A stretch of DNA of 64,000 nt from Peptacetobacter sp900539645 (GTDB taxonomy: Bacteria > Bacillota > Clostridia > Peptostreptococcales > Peptostreptococcaceae), in the NCBI RefSeq assembly GCF_047807365.1, contig NZ_JBLOUI010000001.1, positions 1-64,000 on the forward strand, in the 5' to 3' direction. Under the pieces are notes generated by a model. The model did no database searches. It was not told the DNA's origin and saw only the letters and a list, made by a program, of their open reading frames with translations. This document shows positions 35,479 through 44,123 of this stretch, piece by piece. Every line of letters begins with the position of its first letter. Position 1 is the stretch's first letter. The position numbers and the translations under genes were made by a program.

Positions 35479-36161
35479 TATTTTTCATTCTCCTTTTCAA
35501 ATTCATCAAGTATTTTTAATGAAGAACTCGTACCTATTCTTTTAACACCTAGGTCTATCATTTTTTTAGCAGTTTCATAATCTCTTATTCCACCAGCAGC
35601 TTTAACAGATACTTCTCCGTCCACTGTATCTATCATAAGCTTAACATCTTCTATTGTCGCTCCACCAGTACCAAAACCTGTACTAGTTTTTATAAAGTCT
35701 GGTTTAACTTCTTTAGCTATCTCTGCTAATTTTTTTATCTCATCCTTTTCTAAATAGCAGTTTTCAAATATAACTTTTGATATTTTATTATTTTTTCTAC
35801 ATATTTCTACTATAGCTTCCATTTCTTTTTTTATAAAGTCCCAATCGCCCATCTTTGCTTTACTTATGTTTATAACATAGTCTATTTCGTCGGCACCTTT
35901 TTTTATGGCATCCTCTGTTTCAAATAATTTTGTTTCTAATCCACACTGCCCTAGAGGGAATCCTATTGCAGCTCCAACGTGTATATCCGTACCATCTAGC
36001 TCTTTCTTACAGAATGTTACCCATTCAGTATTGATAGCCACCATAGCAGCTCCTATAGATTTTGCTTCTTCACATAACTTTCTAAGATCATTATCTGTAG
36101 CATATGCCTTTAAAAATGTGTGATCAAAGTATTTTGCTAGCTTATTTTTAGTTAATTCCAT
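35478..36161 (-). CDS. deoC: Deoxyribose-phosphate aldolase
   Basis: The 227-residue TIM barrel has the Schiff-base lysine in VKPDFIKTSTGFGTGGAT (about residue 156) and the second lysine in SVKAAGGIRD. DHTFLKAYATD at the start holds the catalytic Asp region. It splits 2-deoxyribose 5-phosphate to acetaldehyde and glyceraldehyde 3-phosphate. It opens the operon with manA and an SDR. Usual partners (deoxynucleoside phosphorylases, deoB) are absent here, so a different aldol substrate is possible. The promoter carries a likely GntR site. Confidence 0.9.
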   Translation of the reverse strand: MELTKNKLAKYFDHTFLKAYATDNDLRKLCEEAKSIGAAMVAINTEWVTFCKKELDGTDIHVGAAIGFPLGQCGLETKLFETEDAIKKGADEIDYVINISKAKMGDWDFIKKEMEAIVEICRKNNKISKVIFENCYLEKDEIKKLAEIAKEVKPDFIKTSTGFGTGGATIEDVKLMIDTVDGEVSVKAAGGIRDYETAKKMIDLGVKRIGTSSSLKILDEFEKENEK

Positions 36162-36227
36162 ATTAAAACATCTCCTTTTTAAAACTCATAGGTATTATTT
36201 TTTAACTTTTTTGATTTATTTGTCTAT

Positions 36228-36300
36228 AATATACCATTATGTAAGTAATATGTCAATATATTATATTCATTATGTAATATATAATATTTAATATGTAATT
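36228..36300. promoter_or_regulatory. deoC promoter with a three-copy TATGTAA operator array
   Basis: On the minus strand TTGACA (36256-36251) and TATATT (36233-36228) are 17 bases apart. The dyad CATTATGTAAGTAATATG (36235-36252) sits in the spacer and touches the -35. TATGTAA recurs at 36238, 36271 and 36292, spaced 33 and 21 bases, about three and two helical turns. The third copy lies just upstream of the GntR gene's own promoter (36304-36332). Confidence 0.7.
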
Positions 36301-36303
36301 ATA

Positions 36304-36332
36304 TTGTATATATTTTTTTTGAATGTTATAAT
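36304..36332 (+). promoter_or_regulatory. Promoter of the GntR/UTRA gene
   Basis: TTGTAT, 17 bases, then TATAAT (36327-36332) on the plus strand, about 20 bases before the AAGGAG ribosome site. Confidence 0.7.
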
Positions 36333-36362
36333 ATAATCATTAAAGATTAAGGAGATATTCTA

Positions 36363-37070
36363 ATGGCAGCAATGTATTTAAAAATAAAATGCGATTTACT
36401 CGAAAAGATAAATAACGGAACATACAAGGAAGGAGATTTAATTCCTACCGAGATAGAGTTAGCAGAGTTTTACAATGTAAGTAGACCGACTGTTAGACAA
36501 GCTATCCAAATTCTTGTGGATGATGGTTATCTTGAAAAGAGAAGAAAAAGGGGAACAATGGTCTGTCAAAGGAAAATTGAGCAGGAATTTACACAGAAAA
36601 TTTTAAGCTTTGATAAGGAAATGAATAAAAAAGGCCTAACTACAAGCACAAAGGTTATATCATTAAAAATAGAAAAAGCATCTGAAGAAGTTTCAAATGC
36701 TCTTGGAATTTCTTTATCAGAGAATGTTTGTAAGCTTATCAGACTTAGATATATCGACTCTAAGCCAAATGTTATCGTAACAACATATATACCATATAAT
36801 AAATTTCCAGATATTGAGAATGTGGATTTTATAAATTCTCGTCTATACGACTATTTTTCTGATAAAGGCAATCCAGTAACTAGAATTAAAAGAAAGTTGG
36901 AAACAATAAAAGCTGATGAAACAACAGCTGATTTATTGGATATACAAGAAAATGATCCTGTATTTTACTTCCATTCTTACGGATACGGAAACGATAATAA
37001 AGTGATTGAATACTCTATTTCTAAGTATAGAGGAGATATAAACTATTTTGTATTTGATTTATACAGATAA
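36363..37070 (+). CDS. GntR-family regulator with UTRA domain
   Basis: The 235-residue protein has a GntR winged helix (EGDLIPTEIELAEFYNVS, RPTVRQAIQILVDDGYL) and a UTRA ligand domain (residues 85-235) of the HutC type. Such regulators often bind sugar phosphates or amino-sugar phosphates. It is divergent from deoC-manA-SDR and separated from it by the TATGTAA array, so it most likely represses that operon and itself. AAGGAG lies 8 bases before the start. Confidence 0.9.
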   Translation: MAAMYLKIKCDLLEKINNGTYKEGDLIPTEIELAEFYNVSRPTVRQAIQILVDDGYLEKRRKRGTMVCQRKIEQEFTQKILSFDKEMNKKGLTTSTKVISLKIEKASEEVSNALGISLSENVCKLIRLRYIDSKPNVIVTTYIPYNKFPDIENVDFINSRLYDYFSDKGNPVTRIKRKLETIKADETTADLLDIQENDPVFYFHSYGYGNDNKVIEYSISKYRGDINYFVFDLYR

Positions 37071-37074
37071 ACAT

Positions 37075-37113
37075 AAAGGGACTACTGCAAATCATTATTG
37101 CAACAGTCCCTTT
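37075..37113. terminator. Bidirectional terminator after the GntR and L,D-transpeptidase genes
   Basis: AAAGGGACT..TGCAA pairs with TTGCA..AGTCCCTTT, with T-runs on both sides. Confidence 0.88.
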
Positions 37114-37120
37114 TATTTTT

Positions 37121-38521
37121 TTAGTATAAAATTATTGGTGTTCCTTTTTCTATTGTTTTGTATATAGTAGCAGCTCCACTATATGGACAGTTTACACATC
37201 CATGAGAACCATTACTTCTATATATTCCACCACCGAAAGAACTTCTCCATGTAGCATCATGAAGTCCTATATTTCCGTTGAATGGCATCCAATAGTTTAC
37301 GTGAGAACTATAGTTCCGTCCATTTAAGTATGTATCTCTCTGTTTGTAGTTTAGAGGATATATACCACCTGGCGTACCATGACCTTTGCTTGTATTTCCA
37401 GTAACTACAGGGAAACTAGTTATAAGTTTTCCATCTCTATAGTACCATAAATACTGTCCACTTAAGCTTATTTCAACATAAGTATTTCCTATATCGTCTT
37501 TTGTACGGTGAAGTGCTGTCTGAGAGTAAACTGGTTCTCTTGTAACACTTTTTCCTGCTTCTATAACTTTTGTAAGTTCGTCTGCTTCTTTTTCTTTGTC
37601 GATTAACCAACCGTAAGAACCACCGTATATAGTTATTTCTTTACCTGAAGATGCTTTGAACTTTCTAGGGTCTCCATAAGTACTGTACTGTTTACTTAAA
37701 CCTCTTAAAAGCTCTATCATTCTATCTCTATTGATAGTTATGTCGTAATTTCCTTCTGAATCACAGTTTAAAAGCTGTGCTATTTCATATCCGCCGAAAA
37801 CTTCTTTTCTATCTTCAAAGTCATAAGTAACTTTCATCTTAACTTTTTTGTTAAGTTCTTCTACAGCTTTTGCAAGTTTAGAGTTATCAGCTTTATTCTT
37901 TGGCTGTACATATAATCCAGCTTCATCTATATTTATAGTTTTGTTTCCAGATAATATAGATTTCTGAACTTCTTTATAAAGTGCATCCTTATTGACCTTA
38001 TTTCCATATATTTCAGGTCTTATTTCGTAAGAATTTGTTTTTCTGCTATATTCTGGATAAGCACTTTTTGGCTCTATTATATAGTTTTTATCAAATAATT
38101 CAAATCCATTGTATAATTTTTCTAGCTTAGCCTCGTCATATCTAACTGTATCTGCTTTGTAGTCTTTGTTTTTGAATACTCCAACTATCCATCCAAATGA
38201 ACTCTGACTATCCTTTATTTTCTGTATCTGACCTTCATCGTGGAATGTAAGGTCTATATCCTTTGATTTTATTGTAAATTCTTTATTTCTTTTATCAGTC
38301 ATTGTAAGGCTATAGTCGTCAGAAACATGACTGAACATTTCCTCAACATCCGCTACAGTTTTCCCTGAACAGCTTTCTCCATTTATTACAGTACCAAAGT
38401 AGAAATGATTTGTGAAGAATACTGCTAAACCGATATATATTACAGCTAACACGCCAACTATTATTGCTGCGATCTTTTTCTTTGGGATATCTTTAATTCC
38501 CTTTGTTGACAATATACCCAC
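37121..38521 (-). CDS. L,D-transpeptidase with PG_binding_4 region
   Basis: The 466-residue protein has a short cytoplasmic start, one membrane helix (KIAAIIVGVLAVIYIGLAVFF), a PG_binding_4-like extracellular region (about 50-320) and a YkuD domain at the C-terminus. The catalytic motif is SNGSHGCVNCPYSG (His and Cys), with HGTPGGIYPL before it. It makes 3-3 cross-links in peptidoglycan, the main type in C. difficile. The start is GTG at 38521 (AAGGA 6 bases upstream) or TTG at 38512 (GGGAG 8 bases upstream). Confidence 0.92.
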   Translation of the reverse strand: MGILSTKGIKDIPKKKIAAIIVGVLAVIYIGLAVFFTNHFYFGTVINGESCSGKTVADVEEMFSHVSDDYSLTMTDKRNKEFTIKSKDIDLTFHDEGQIQKIKDSQSSFGWIVGVFKNKDYKADTVRYDEAKLEKLYNGFELFDKNYIIEPKSAYPEYSRKTNSYEIRPEIYGNKVNKDALYKEVQKSILSGNKTINIDEAGLYVQPKNKADNSKLAKAVEELNKKVKMKVTYDFEDRKEVFGGYEIAQLLNCDSEGNYDITINRDRMIELLRGLSKQYSTYGDPRKFKASSGKEITIYGGSYGWLIDKEKEADELTKVIEAGKSVTREPVYSQTALHRTKDDIGNTYVEISLSGQYLWYYRDGKLITSFPVVTGNTSKGHGTPGGIYPLNYKQRDTYLNGRNYSSHVNYWMPFNGNIGLHDATWRSSFGGGIYRSNGSHGCVNCPYSGAATIYKTIEKGTPIILY

Positions 38522-38772
38522 TCCCTTTCCTTAAATTTTACAGACTTTAGATATAACTCAATAAAGCTCAAAATCTTTTTAAATAATTTCACTTTACCAT
38601 TATAACGCAATTTTTTTTCATATTCTATATTTCCATTTAGAATAATGTTTACAATTCCGTAAATTTTGTGAAATAACCTCAATTTAATATTTTCAATTAA
38701 ATAACTCACTAATACTCTTTATAATAACACATTTTCAAAAATACAACTACCTTCTATTCAAAAGAAATAAAA

Positions 38773-38806
38773 AAAGAACTGTTGCAATTTATACAACAGT
38801 CCCAAT
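38773..38806 (-). terminator. Terminator of argG
   Basis: GAACTGTTG pairs with CAACAGTCC with one mismatch region; T-runs follow on the minus strand. It lies a few bases after the argG stop. Confidence 0.8.
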
Positions 38807-38813
38807 TTTTTGC

Positions 38814-40013
38814 TTATTTTCCTTCTTTCATAGCTCTAATTTTTAGAGGTAATGTAAATAGATTTATGAATCCTTCTGCATCGTGGTGGTCATAGTATTC
38901 ACTATTTCCGAATGAAGATATACTTTCATCGTATAGTGGAGAGTCTGCAAATATTCCTGCAGGTTTTATGTTTCCTTTGTATAGTTTAACTTTAACTGTA
39001 CCAGTTACATTTTCCTGAGTGCAATCCATGAATGCTTCTATTGCTTCTCTTAATTTTGAGTACCATAATCCATCGTATATAAGCTCACCGAATTTTATAG
39101 CTACTCTCTGTTTGAAGTGAAGAGTTTCTTTATCTATACAAGCACTTTCTAATATGTTGTGAGCTTCGTAAAGAATTGTTCCTCCTGGAGTTTCATATAT
39201 TCCTCTTGATTTCATACCAACTAATCTGTTTTCTACTATGTCTATTATTCCTATACCATGTTTTTTACCAAGTGCATTTACTGCCTGAATTAATTCTACT
39301 GGAGCCATTTCAACACCATTTAATTTTTTAGGCACACCTTTTTCAAAGTATATTTCTGCGTATTCTGGTGTATCACAAGCCTGTTCTGGAGTAACACATT
39401 CTTTGTATATATCTTCTTTGTGTTCGTTTTCAAGGTGTTCTATATCCCCACCTTCAGTTGATACATGCCAAAGGTTAGCATCTTCTGAATATATTTTTTC
39501 TTTTGTAGCTTTTACTTTTATTCCATGTTCATTAGCGTAGTCTATAGCATCTTCTCTAGATTTTATGTCCCATATTCTCCAAGGTGCTATTACTTTTATA
39601 GTTGGATCTAGTGCTGCGATTGTAGCTTCAAATCTAACCTGGTCATTTCCTTTTCCTGTACATCCATGGCAGATATATTTTGCTCCTTCTTTATGAGCCA
39701 CTTCAACTAGTTTTTTAGCTATTATAGGTCTAGCAAGTGAAGTTCCTAATAAGTATTTTCCTTCGTATTTAGCTTCAGCTTTTATAGCTGCATATATTGT
39801 AGTTGTTACAAATTCTTCTGATATATCGTCTACATATGCTTTTGATGCTCCACTTTCTAATGCTTTTTTGTAAACATCTTCCATATTGTCATCCTGTCCA
39901 ACATTTCCACAGCAAGCTATAACTTCTATATCATCGTAGTTTTCTTTTAACCAAGGTATAGTTATTGATGTGTCTAATCCTCCTGAATATGCTAATACAA
40001 CTTTTTCTTTCAT
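38814..40013 (-). CDS. argG: Argininosuccinate synthase
   Basis: The 399-residue protein has the ATP-pyrophosphatase loop AYSGGLDTSI at residues 9-18 and the signatures HGCTGKGNDQVRFE, NLWHVSTEGGDIEHLE and GRKHGIGIIDIVENR-like KKHGIGIIDIVENRLVG. It joins citrulline and aspartate in arginine synthesis. argH is not in the window, so argG is alone here. Its leader is an arginine-type T-box, so expression should rise when tRNA-Arg is uncharged. Confidence 0.96.
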   Translation of the reverse strand: MKEKVVLAYSGGLDTSITIPWLKENYDDIEVIACCGNVGQDDNMEDVYKKALESGASKAYVDDISEEFVTTTIYAAIKAEAKYEGKYLLGTSLARPIIAKKLVEVAHKEGAKYICHGCTGKGNDQVRFEATIAALDPTIKVIAPWRIWDIKSREDAIDYANEHGIKVKATKEKIYSEDANLWHVSTEGGDIEHLENEHKEDIYKECVTPEQACDTPEYAEIYFEKGVPKKLNGVEMAPVELIQAVNALGKKHGIGIIDIVENRLVGMKSRGIYETPGGTILYEAHNILESACIDKETLHFKQRVAIKFGELIYDGLWYSKLREAIEAFMDCTQENVTGTVKVKLYKGNIKPAGIFADSPLYDESISSFGNSEYYDHHDAEGFINLFTLPLKIRAMKEGK

Positions 40014-40094
40014 TTTAATTTCCTCCCTTTGTTCTCTTCCTTTTTTTAATTTTTTAATTCTATATTTTTCTTTTTAAATTTGTGATAATTAGGT

Positions 40095-40445
40095 AATAAA
40101 AAAAGTCCCTCAGTGAAATTTTCACTGAGAGACGAATATTTCCGTGGTACCACTCTCTTTGATAGATTATTAATTCAATTAGTTTGGTTTGAGTATAAAA
40201 AAAATCGCCTCTTGGAAAACCAAGAGACGAATTATAATCCGCGTTACCACTCTAATTGATAGTAAATACTATCCACTCTTTCCTTTAAGGCAGGATTACC
40301 TGTTGCTTATATCTTTTAAGACTTTCACAACAATCTCCAAAGCTCTATTCACTCCAGATATCAATACAAGGCTTCCACCGTCCCCTGCTCTCTATAAAAT
40401 CTCTCTGAGTTACTTTCTTTTTCAACGATTACTCATTTATTTTTT
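40095..40445 (-). promoter_or_regulatory. Partially duplicated T-box leader of argG, specifier AGA (Arg)
   Basis: One Stem I is present, with AGAGAG, GGACGGTGGAA and the specifier loop GAATAGAGCTTTGGAG, whose AGA (40346-40344) fits tRNA-Arg by alignment with the tyrS leader. It is followed by two decision modules. The first has T-box GAGTGGTAACGCGG (40239-40255) and terminator TCGCCTCTTGG/CCAAGAGACGA (40205-40230). The second has T-box GAGTGGTACCACGG (40142-40158) and terminator GTCCCTCAGTGAA/TTCACTGAGAGAC (40105-40133). There is no room for a second Stem I between them. Confidence 0.88.
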
Positions 40446-40456
40446 AATATGTTTAT

Positions 40457-40485
40457 ATAATAAATCATATTTTCTTTCGTGTCAA
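40457..40485 (-). promoter_or_regulatory. Promoter of the argG T-box transcript
   Basis: TTGACA (40485-40480), 17 bases, TATTAT (40462-40457) on the minus strand. Confidence 0.75.
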
Positions 40486-40524
40486 CACAAATTATCAGAA
40501 ATTTTTAAAATATCGCTATATTTT

Positions 40525-41955
40525 TTAAATATTATTTATTAATTTATTTTTAAGGGTAAATGTTATAGAAGTACCGACATTTTTCTTACTTTCTATGCTC
40601 ATTTCACCGTTGTGTAGTTTTACTATCTCGTTACTTATAGCAAGACCTAATCCACTACCAGATTTATTGTAGTCTTCCTGGAAGAATTTATCAAATACTC
40701 TTTTAAGATTTTCTTTGTCTATTCCTGATCCATTGTCAGTAACTGATATTGTAGTATACTCACTATCCTGATTTACTGTTATTTTTATAAATCCTCCAAC
40801 ATCTGTGAATTTAAGTGAATTCTGAACTAGGTTAATAAGAACCTGTCTTAATCTATTTTTATCGCCCTGTATGTTTTTAACCTCACCACATTCAAACTCG
40901 AATAATAGTCTAATATCCTTTTCAGCTGCTTTTACTTTTAGCTGATTGATAACCCCTACAACCAGTCCTTCAACATCTACAGAATCTATCACTAGTTTTA
41001 TTCTCTGTGATGAAAGTCTAGAGAAGTCTAATAATTCTTCAACGAGCTTGATAAGTCTTTCTGTTTCATCCTGAATTATTCCAAGCCCCATATCTAGCTC
41101 TTCTTTGTTAATTCCCTCGTATCCAAGAGTTTCACTCCATCCTTTTATAGATGTAAGCGGTGTTCTAAGCTCATGAGATATTGAAGATATAAACTCGTTC
41201 TTTAATTTTTCATTCTTGTCGATTTCTATTGCCATTTTTTCAAATGTTTCTGCAAGCTCACCTATTTCGTCATCTACAATCTTGTTGTTTTTTAGCTTAA
41301 CATTGTAATTTCCACAAGATAATTCACTTGCAAATTTTTTAAGCTCTGTAAGAGGTGTTATTAAACTTTCGGCAAATTTCAAACTGATTCCTATAGCGAT
41401 TATAAGTATTACAACCCCTATCATAATCAACCATGCCATAAGCTTTATTATCTCTCTATCTATTGCATCTAGAGAAACTGTATACCTAACAGCACCTTCT
41501 ACAACATTATTAACTTTTAATGGAACCGCAATACTCATTACATGTTCGTCAGTTGATGCTATTTTATATGTATATGGGACTAAATTTTTACCATTTCTCA
41601 AAGCTCTATTCACGTCGATAAAGTTTACTTTTTCGTGAGTTTTAAAGCCATACTGGTCTAATATCATATTTCTATTTTTATCTATTATAGAAATTCCGTA
41701 TTTAGTATTTTTATCATTCATTTGCTTTTCGTAAATACTATTTACCTTATCTTCAAAGCTTACGGATTCCATAGATACCGTATTATATGAACCATTTATA
41801 TACTCTACCCTAGACTCTAATGTCTGTCTTACTGAGTTGTAATAGTAGTTCTGCACATAGAACATAAACAGACCTTCAAAAAGTGTCACTACTACTATTA
41901 TTATTACAAAATAGTTTTTGATAATCTTTTTTCTTAAACCTTCAAAATGTAACAT
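40525..41955 (-). CDS. Membrane sensor histidine kinase
   Basis: The 476-residue protein has a first membrane helix (about 12-33) and an extracellular sensor of about 135 residues. A second helix (172-192), a HAMP domain (to about 245) and a HisKA domain with the phospho-acceptor His261 in SSISHELRTPLTS follow. The ATPase domain has the N box LINLVQNSLKF and G box DNGSGID. It starts one base after the response regulator stops, so the pair is translationally coupled. The ligand is unknown. It is the last gene of a four-gene operon with an FG-GAP-like lipoprotein, a possible sensing partner. Confidence 0.94.
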   Translation of the reverse strand: MLHFEGLRKKIIKNYFVIIIVVVTLFEGLFMFYVQNYYYNSVRQTLESRVEYINGSYNTVSMESVSFEDKVNSIYEKQMNDKNTKYGISIIDKNRNMILDQYGFKTHEKVNFIDVNRALRNGKNLVPYTYKIASTDEHVMSIAVPLKVNNVVEGAVRYTVSLDAIDREIIKLMAWLIMIGVVILIIAIGISLKFAESLITPLTELKKFASELSCGNYNVKLKNNKIVDDEIGELAETFEKMAIEIDKNEKLKNEFISSISHELRTPLTSIKGWSETLGYEGINKEELDMGLGIIQDETERLIKLVEELLDFSRLSSQRIKLVIDSVDVEGLVVGVINQLKVKAAEKDIRLLFEFECGEVKNIQGDKNRLRQVLINLVQNSLKFTDVGGFIKITVNQDSEYTTISVTDNGSGIDKENLKRVFDKFFQEDYNKSGSGLGLAISNEIVKLHNGEMSIESKKNVGTSITFTLKNKLINNI

Positions 41956-42654
41956 TTACTCTTCCTTTCTAAAACAGTAACCATAGCCCCAAATAGTCTG
42001 TATATATTTTGGTTTTGAAGGATCGTCCTCTATTTTATTTCTTATTCTTCTTATATTTACGTCTACTATTTTAAAATCATATAAATAGTTTGTTCCCCAA
42101 ACCTCTTCAAGTATTTTTTCTCTACTTAAAGACTGTTTTGCATTAGACATAAGATATTTAACTATAGAGAATTCTGTAGGTGTTAATTCTATTTCTTCTC
42201 CATTTTTGTAAAGCTTTCTTTTATCCACATCTAATAGGAATGGCCGTAAATCTATTTCGCTGTTTTTAGCAGGTGCACTTTCTTTTCTAACCCTTCTGAT
42301 AAGAGCTGATACTCTAACCATTAATTCTTTTATACTGAATGGTTTTACCATGTAATCATCAGCTCCAGACATAAAGCCTTCTATTTTATCTTCTTCCTGA
42401 GATTTTGCTGTAAGCATTATTATCCCTACCTGATCATATTTAGCTCTTATGTATTTACATACTTCTATTCCGCTCATATCAGGAAGCATAACGTCTAATA
42501 AAGCTATTGCTATTCCATCTTCAGAATCTATTTTTTCTATAGCTTCCCGACCTGTTCCAGCTTCTATTATGTCGTAACCTTCTCTCTTTAGATTTATACT
42601 TACAAAGCTTCTTATTCCGATTTCATCTTCAAGAATTAAAATCTTTTCTTTCAT
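41956..42654 (-). CDS. OmpR-family response regulator
   Basis: The 232-residue protein has a receiver domain with the acidic pair LEDE, phospho-acceptor Asp54 (LLDVMLPDMSG), and the conserved Lys in IMLTAKSQ. The winged-helix DNA-binding domain covers about 130-230 (LTPTEFSIVKYLMSNAKQ, VDVNIRRIRNKIEDD, IQTIWGYGYCF). It pairs with the kinase encoded directly downstream. GGGGG lies upstream of the ATG. Confidence 0.95.
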   Translation of the reverse strand: MKEKILILEDEIGIRSFVSINLKREGYDIIEAGTGREAIEKIDSEDGIAIALLDVMLPDMSGIEVCKYIRAKYDQVGIIMLTAKSQEEDKIEGFMSGADDYMVKPFSIKELMVRVSALIRRVRKESAPAKNSEIDLRPFLLDVDKRKLYKNGEEIELTPTEFSIVKYLMSNAKQSLSREKILEEVWGTNYLYDFKIVDVNIRRIRNKIEDDPSKPKYIQTIWGYGYCFRKEE

Positions 42655-42678
42655 CCTACTATTCCCCCTTCTATATAT

Positions 42679-44112
42679 TTACTCATATGTATTAGAAAAG
42701 CTTTCTTTTAGTTTTTTCTCTTCTACTCCATAATCTTTTAAAAGTTTTCTGTTATTTATGATAATATCGTAGCTATAATCTTCATTTTCTAATACTTGTA
42801 CGATATATTTTGAATTAGTTAAGCCTTTTTTATCATCTATAGTTCCTGATTTAGGTTTTACTACTACAGTAAACGCTGTTTCCGACGTTCCTGTTTTAAT
42901 ATTAGTCGCTTTAAATTCTAATTGAATTTTTTCACCTTCATATTTTTGCTCAGTATAAAGTATATTTTGCATTTCTTTAGGCACGCTAAATCTAAAATTA
43001 TACTGATAGTTGTAGTAGTTTTGTCCTATAATTTCCATATTATTTTCATCTAGATTACCATTCCACTGATAATACGTAATATATGCGTATGCCTTATCTA
43101 TAAATGATGATCTATTTGGCGAGATTGAAGGGATATCTATTATATTATCCTTATTCATATCTCCTACTGGAACATAGTATGCCTTTTTCATATTTTCATC
43201 CTTGCAGCTAGCCACAGTAATAAATTTGTTGTTTTTGACATACATAACCTCTGTTCCAACAGCGCCATCTTTTCCTATTGGTATGTCTAAAATTATACCC
43301 TTTTCATACTTAGATATATTTCCTATAGTTATATATGCCTCAGATATTCCATTTACATCATCTACTGTCTTTACGTCTTTTACAATAGCCCGCTCAGAAG
43401 TAAACTGTACTAGGCTTATTTTTAATACTCTATTATTAGAATTGTATCCTAGTACTATCATATCCATGTTGTTGTCGTCATTTATATAGCTTATTTTTAT
43501 TTTTTTGCTATCTACATCTCCAACAGATACCGTTGTATTGCCTGTATCATGTGGATTTAAAGCTAGTTTAGGTATTACATTTCCTTCGCCGAATATTTCA
43601 TCTAACTGATATTTTAAAGTTATTTTATTATCTTTAAATGCATAAACTTTTAATCTCGATATATCATCTTGATCTTTGTACTGCATAATTATTTCTTTAT
43701 TTCCATCTCCATCTAAATCGTAAAATCCACCGTACTCTATCTTATCCCCTTTTTCAAGTACGACACCATCTTCTAAGAAAGAATAACTTTCATTGTCCTC
43801 TCTTAAAATCAAGAATCCAACCTTACTATCAGAGTTGATTTTTTCTTTTTTCTGAAAGGCTACAATTTCGTTCTTCCCATCCTCATCTAAATCAACGTAA
43901 TTTATTTTTCCACTCTCTTTTAGGTTCTCTGGGAATATTAAGTTTACATTTTGATAAAGAACTTTTGATATTCCAGAGTTTAAAAGTGCTTTTTCCTCAT
44001 CATAATTAGGCTTTGTAAGTAATTTTTCTGGAGATTTTGTGCTTGTGCTACACCCTGTAGTTGTAAGTAATAGTACAACCGTAAGCAACATAAGCTTGAT
44101 TAGTTTTTTCAT
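42679..44112 (-). CDS. Lipoprotein with FG-GAP/VCBS-like repeats, linked to a two-component system
   Basis: The 477-residue protein starts with a lipoprotein signal (LLLTTTGC, lipid Cys at about 20). The body holds at least three calcium-loop-like segments: DLDEDGKNEIVAF, DLDGDGNKEIIMQY and DMNKDNIIDIPSI (the last preceded by Gly and Asp). These resemble FG-GAP/VCBS beta-propeller blades. It lies 12 bases after the methyltransferase gene and 25 before the response regulator. It probably sits on the outer face of the membrane. A role in sensing for the adjacent kinase is inference. Confidence 0.78.
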   Translation of the reverse strand: MKKLIKLMLLTVVLLLTTTGCSTSTKSPEKLLTKPNYDEEKALLNSGISKVLYQNVNLIFPENLKESGKINYVDLDEDGKNEIVAFQKKEKINSDSKVGFLILREDNESYSFLEDGVVLEKGDKIEYGGFYDLDGDGNKEIIMQYKDQDDISRLKVYAFKDNKITLKYQLDEIFGEGNVIPKLALNPHDTGNTTVSVGDVDSKKIKISYINDDNNMDMIVLGYNSNNRVLKISLVQFTSERAIVKDVKTVDDVNGISEAYITIGNISKYEKGIILDIPIGKDGAVGTEVMYVKNNKFITVASCKDENMKKAYYVPVGDMNKDNIIDIPSISPNRSSFIDKAYAYITYYQWNGNLDENNMEIIGQNYYNYQYNFRFSVPKEMQNILYTEQKYEGEKIQLEFKATNIKTGTSETAFTVVVKPKSGTIDDKKGLTNSKYIVQVLENEDYSYDIIINNRKLLKDYGVEEKKLKESFSNTYE

Positions 44113-44123
44113 CTAATCCCCCC

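Noticed and set aside
38461..38709. 82-codon minus-strand frame upstream of the L,D-transpeptidase
   Set aside because: It overlaps the transpeptidase start in another frame and lacks a ribosome site.
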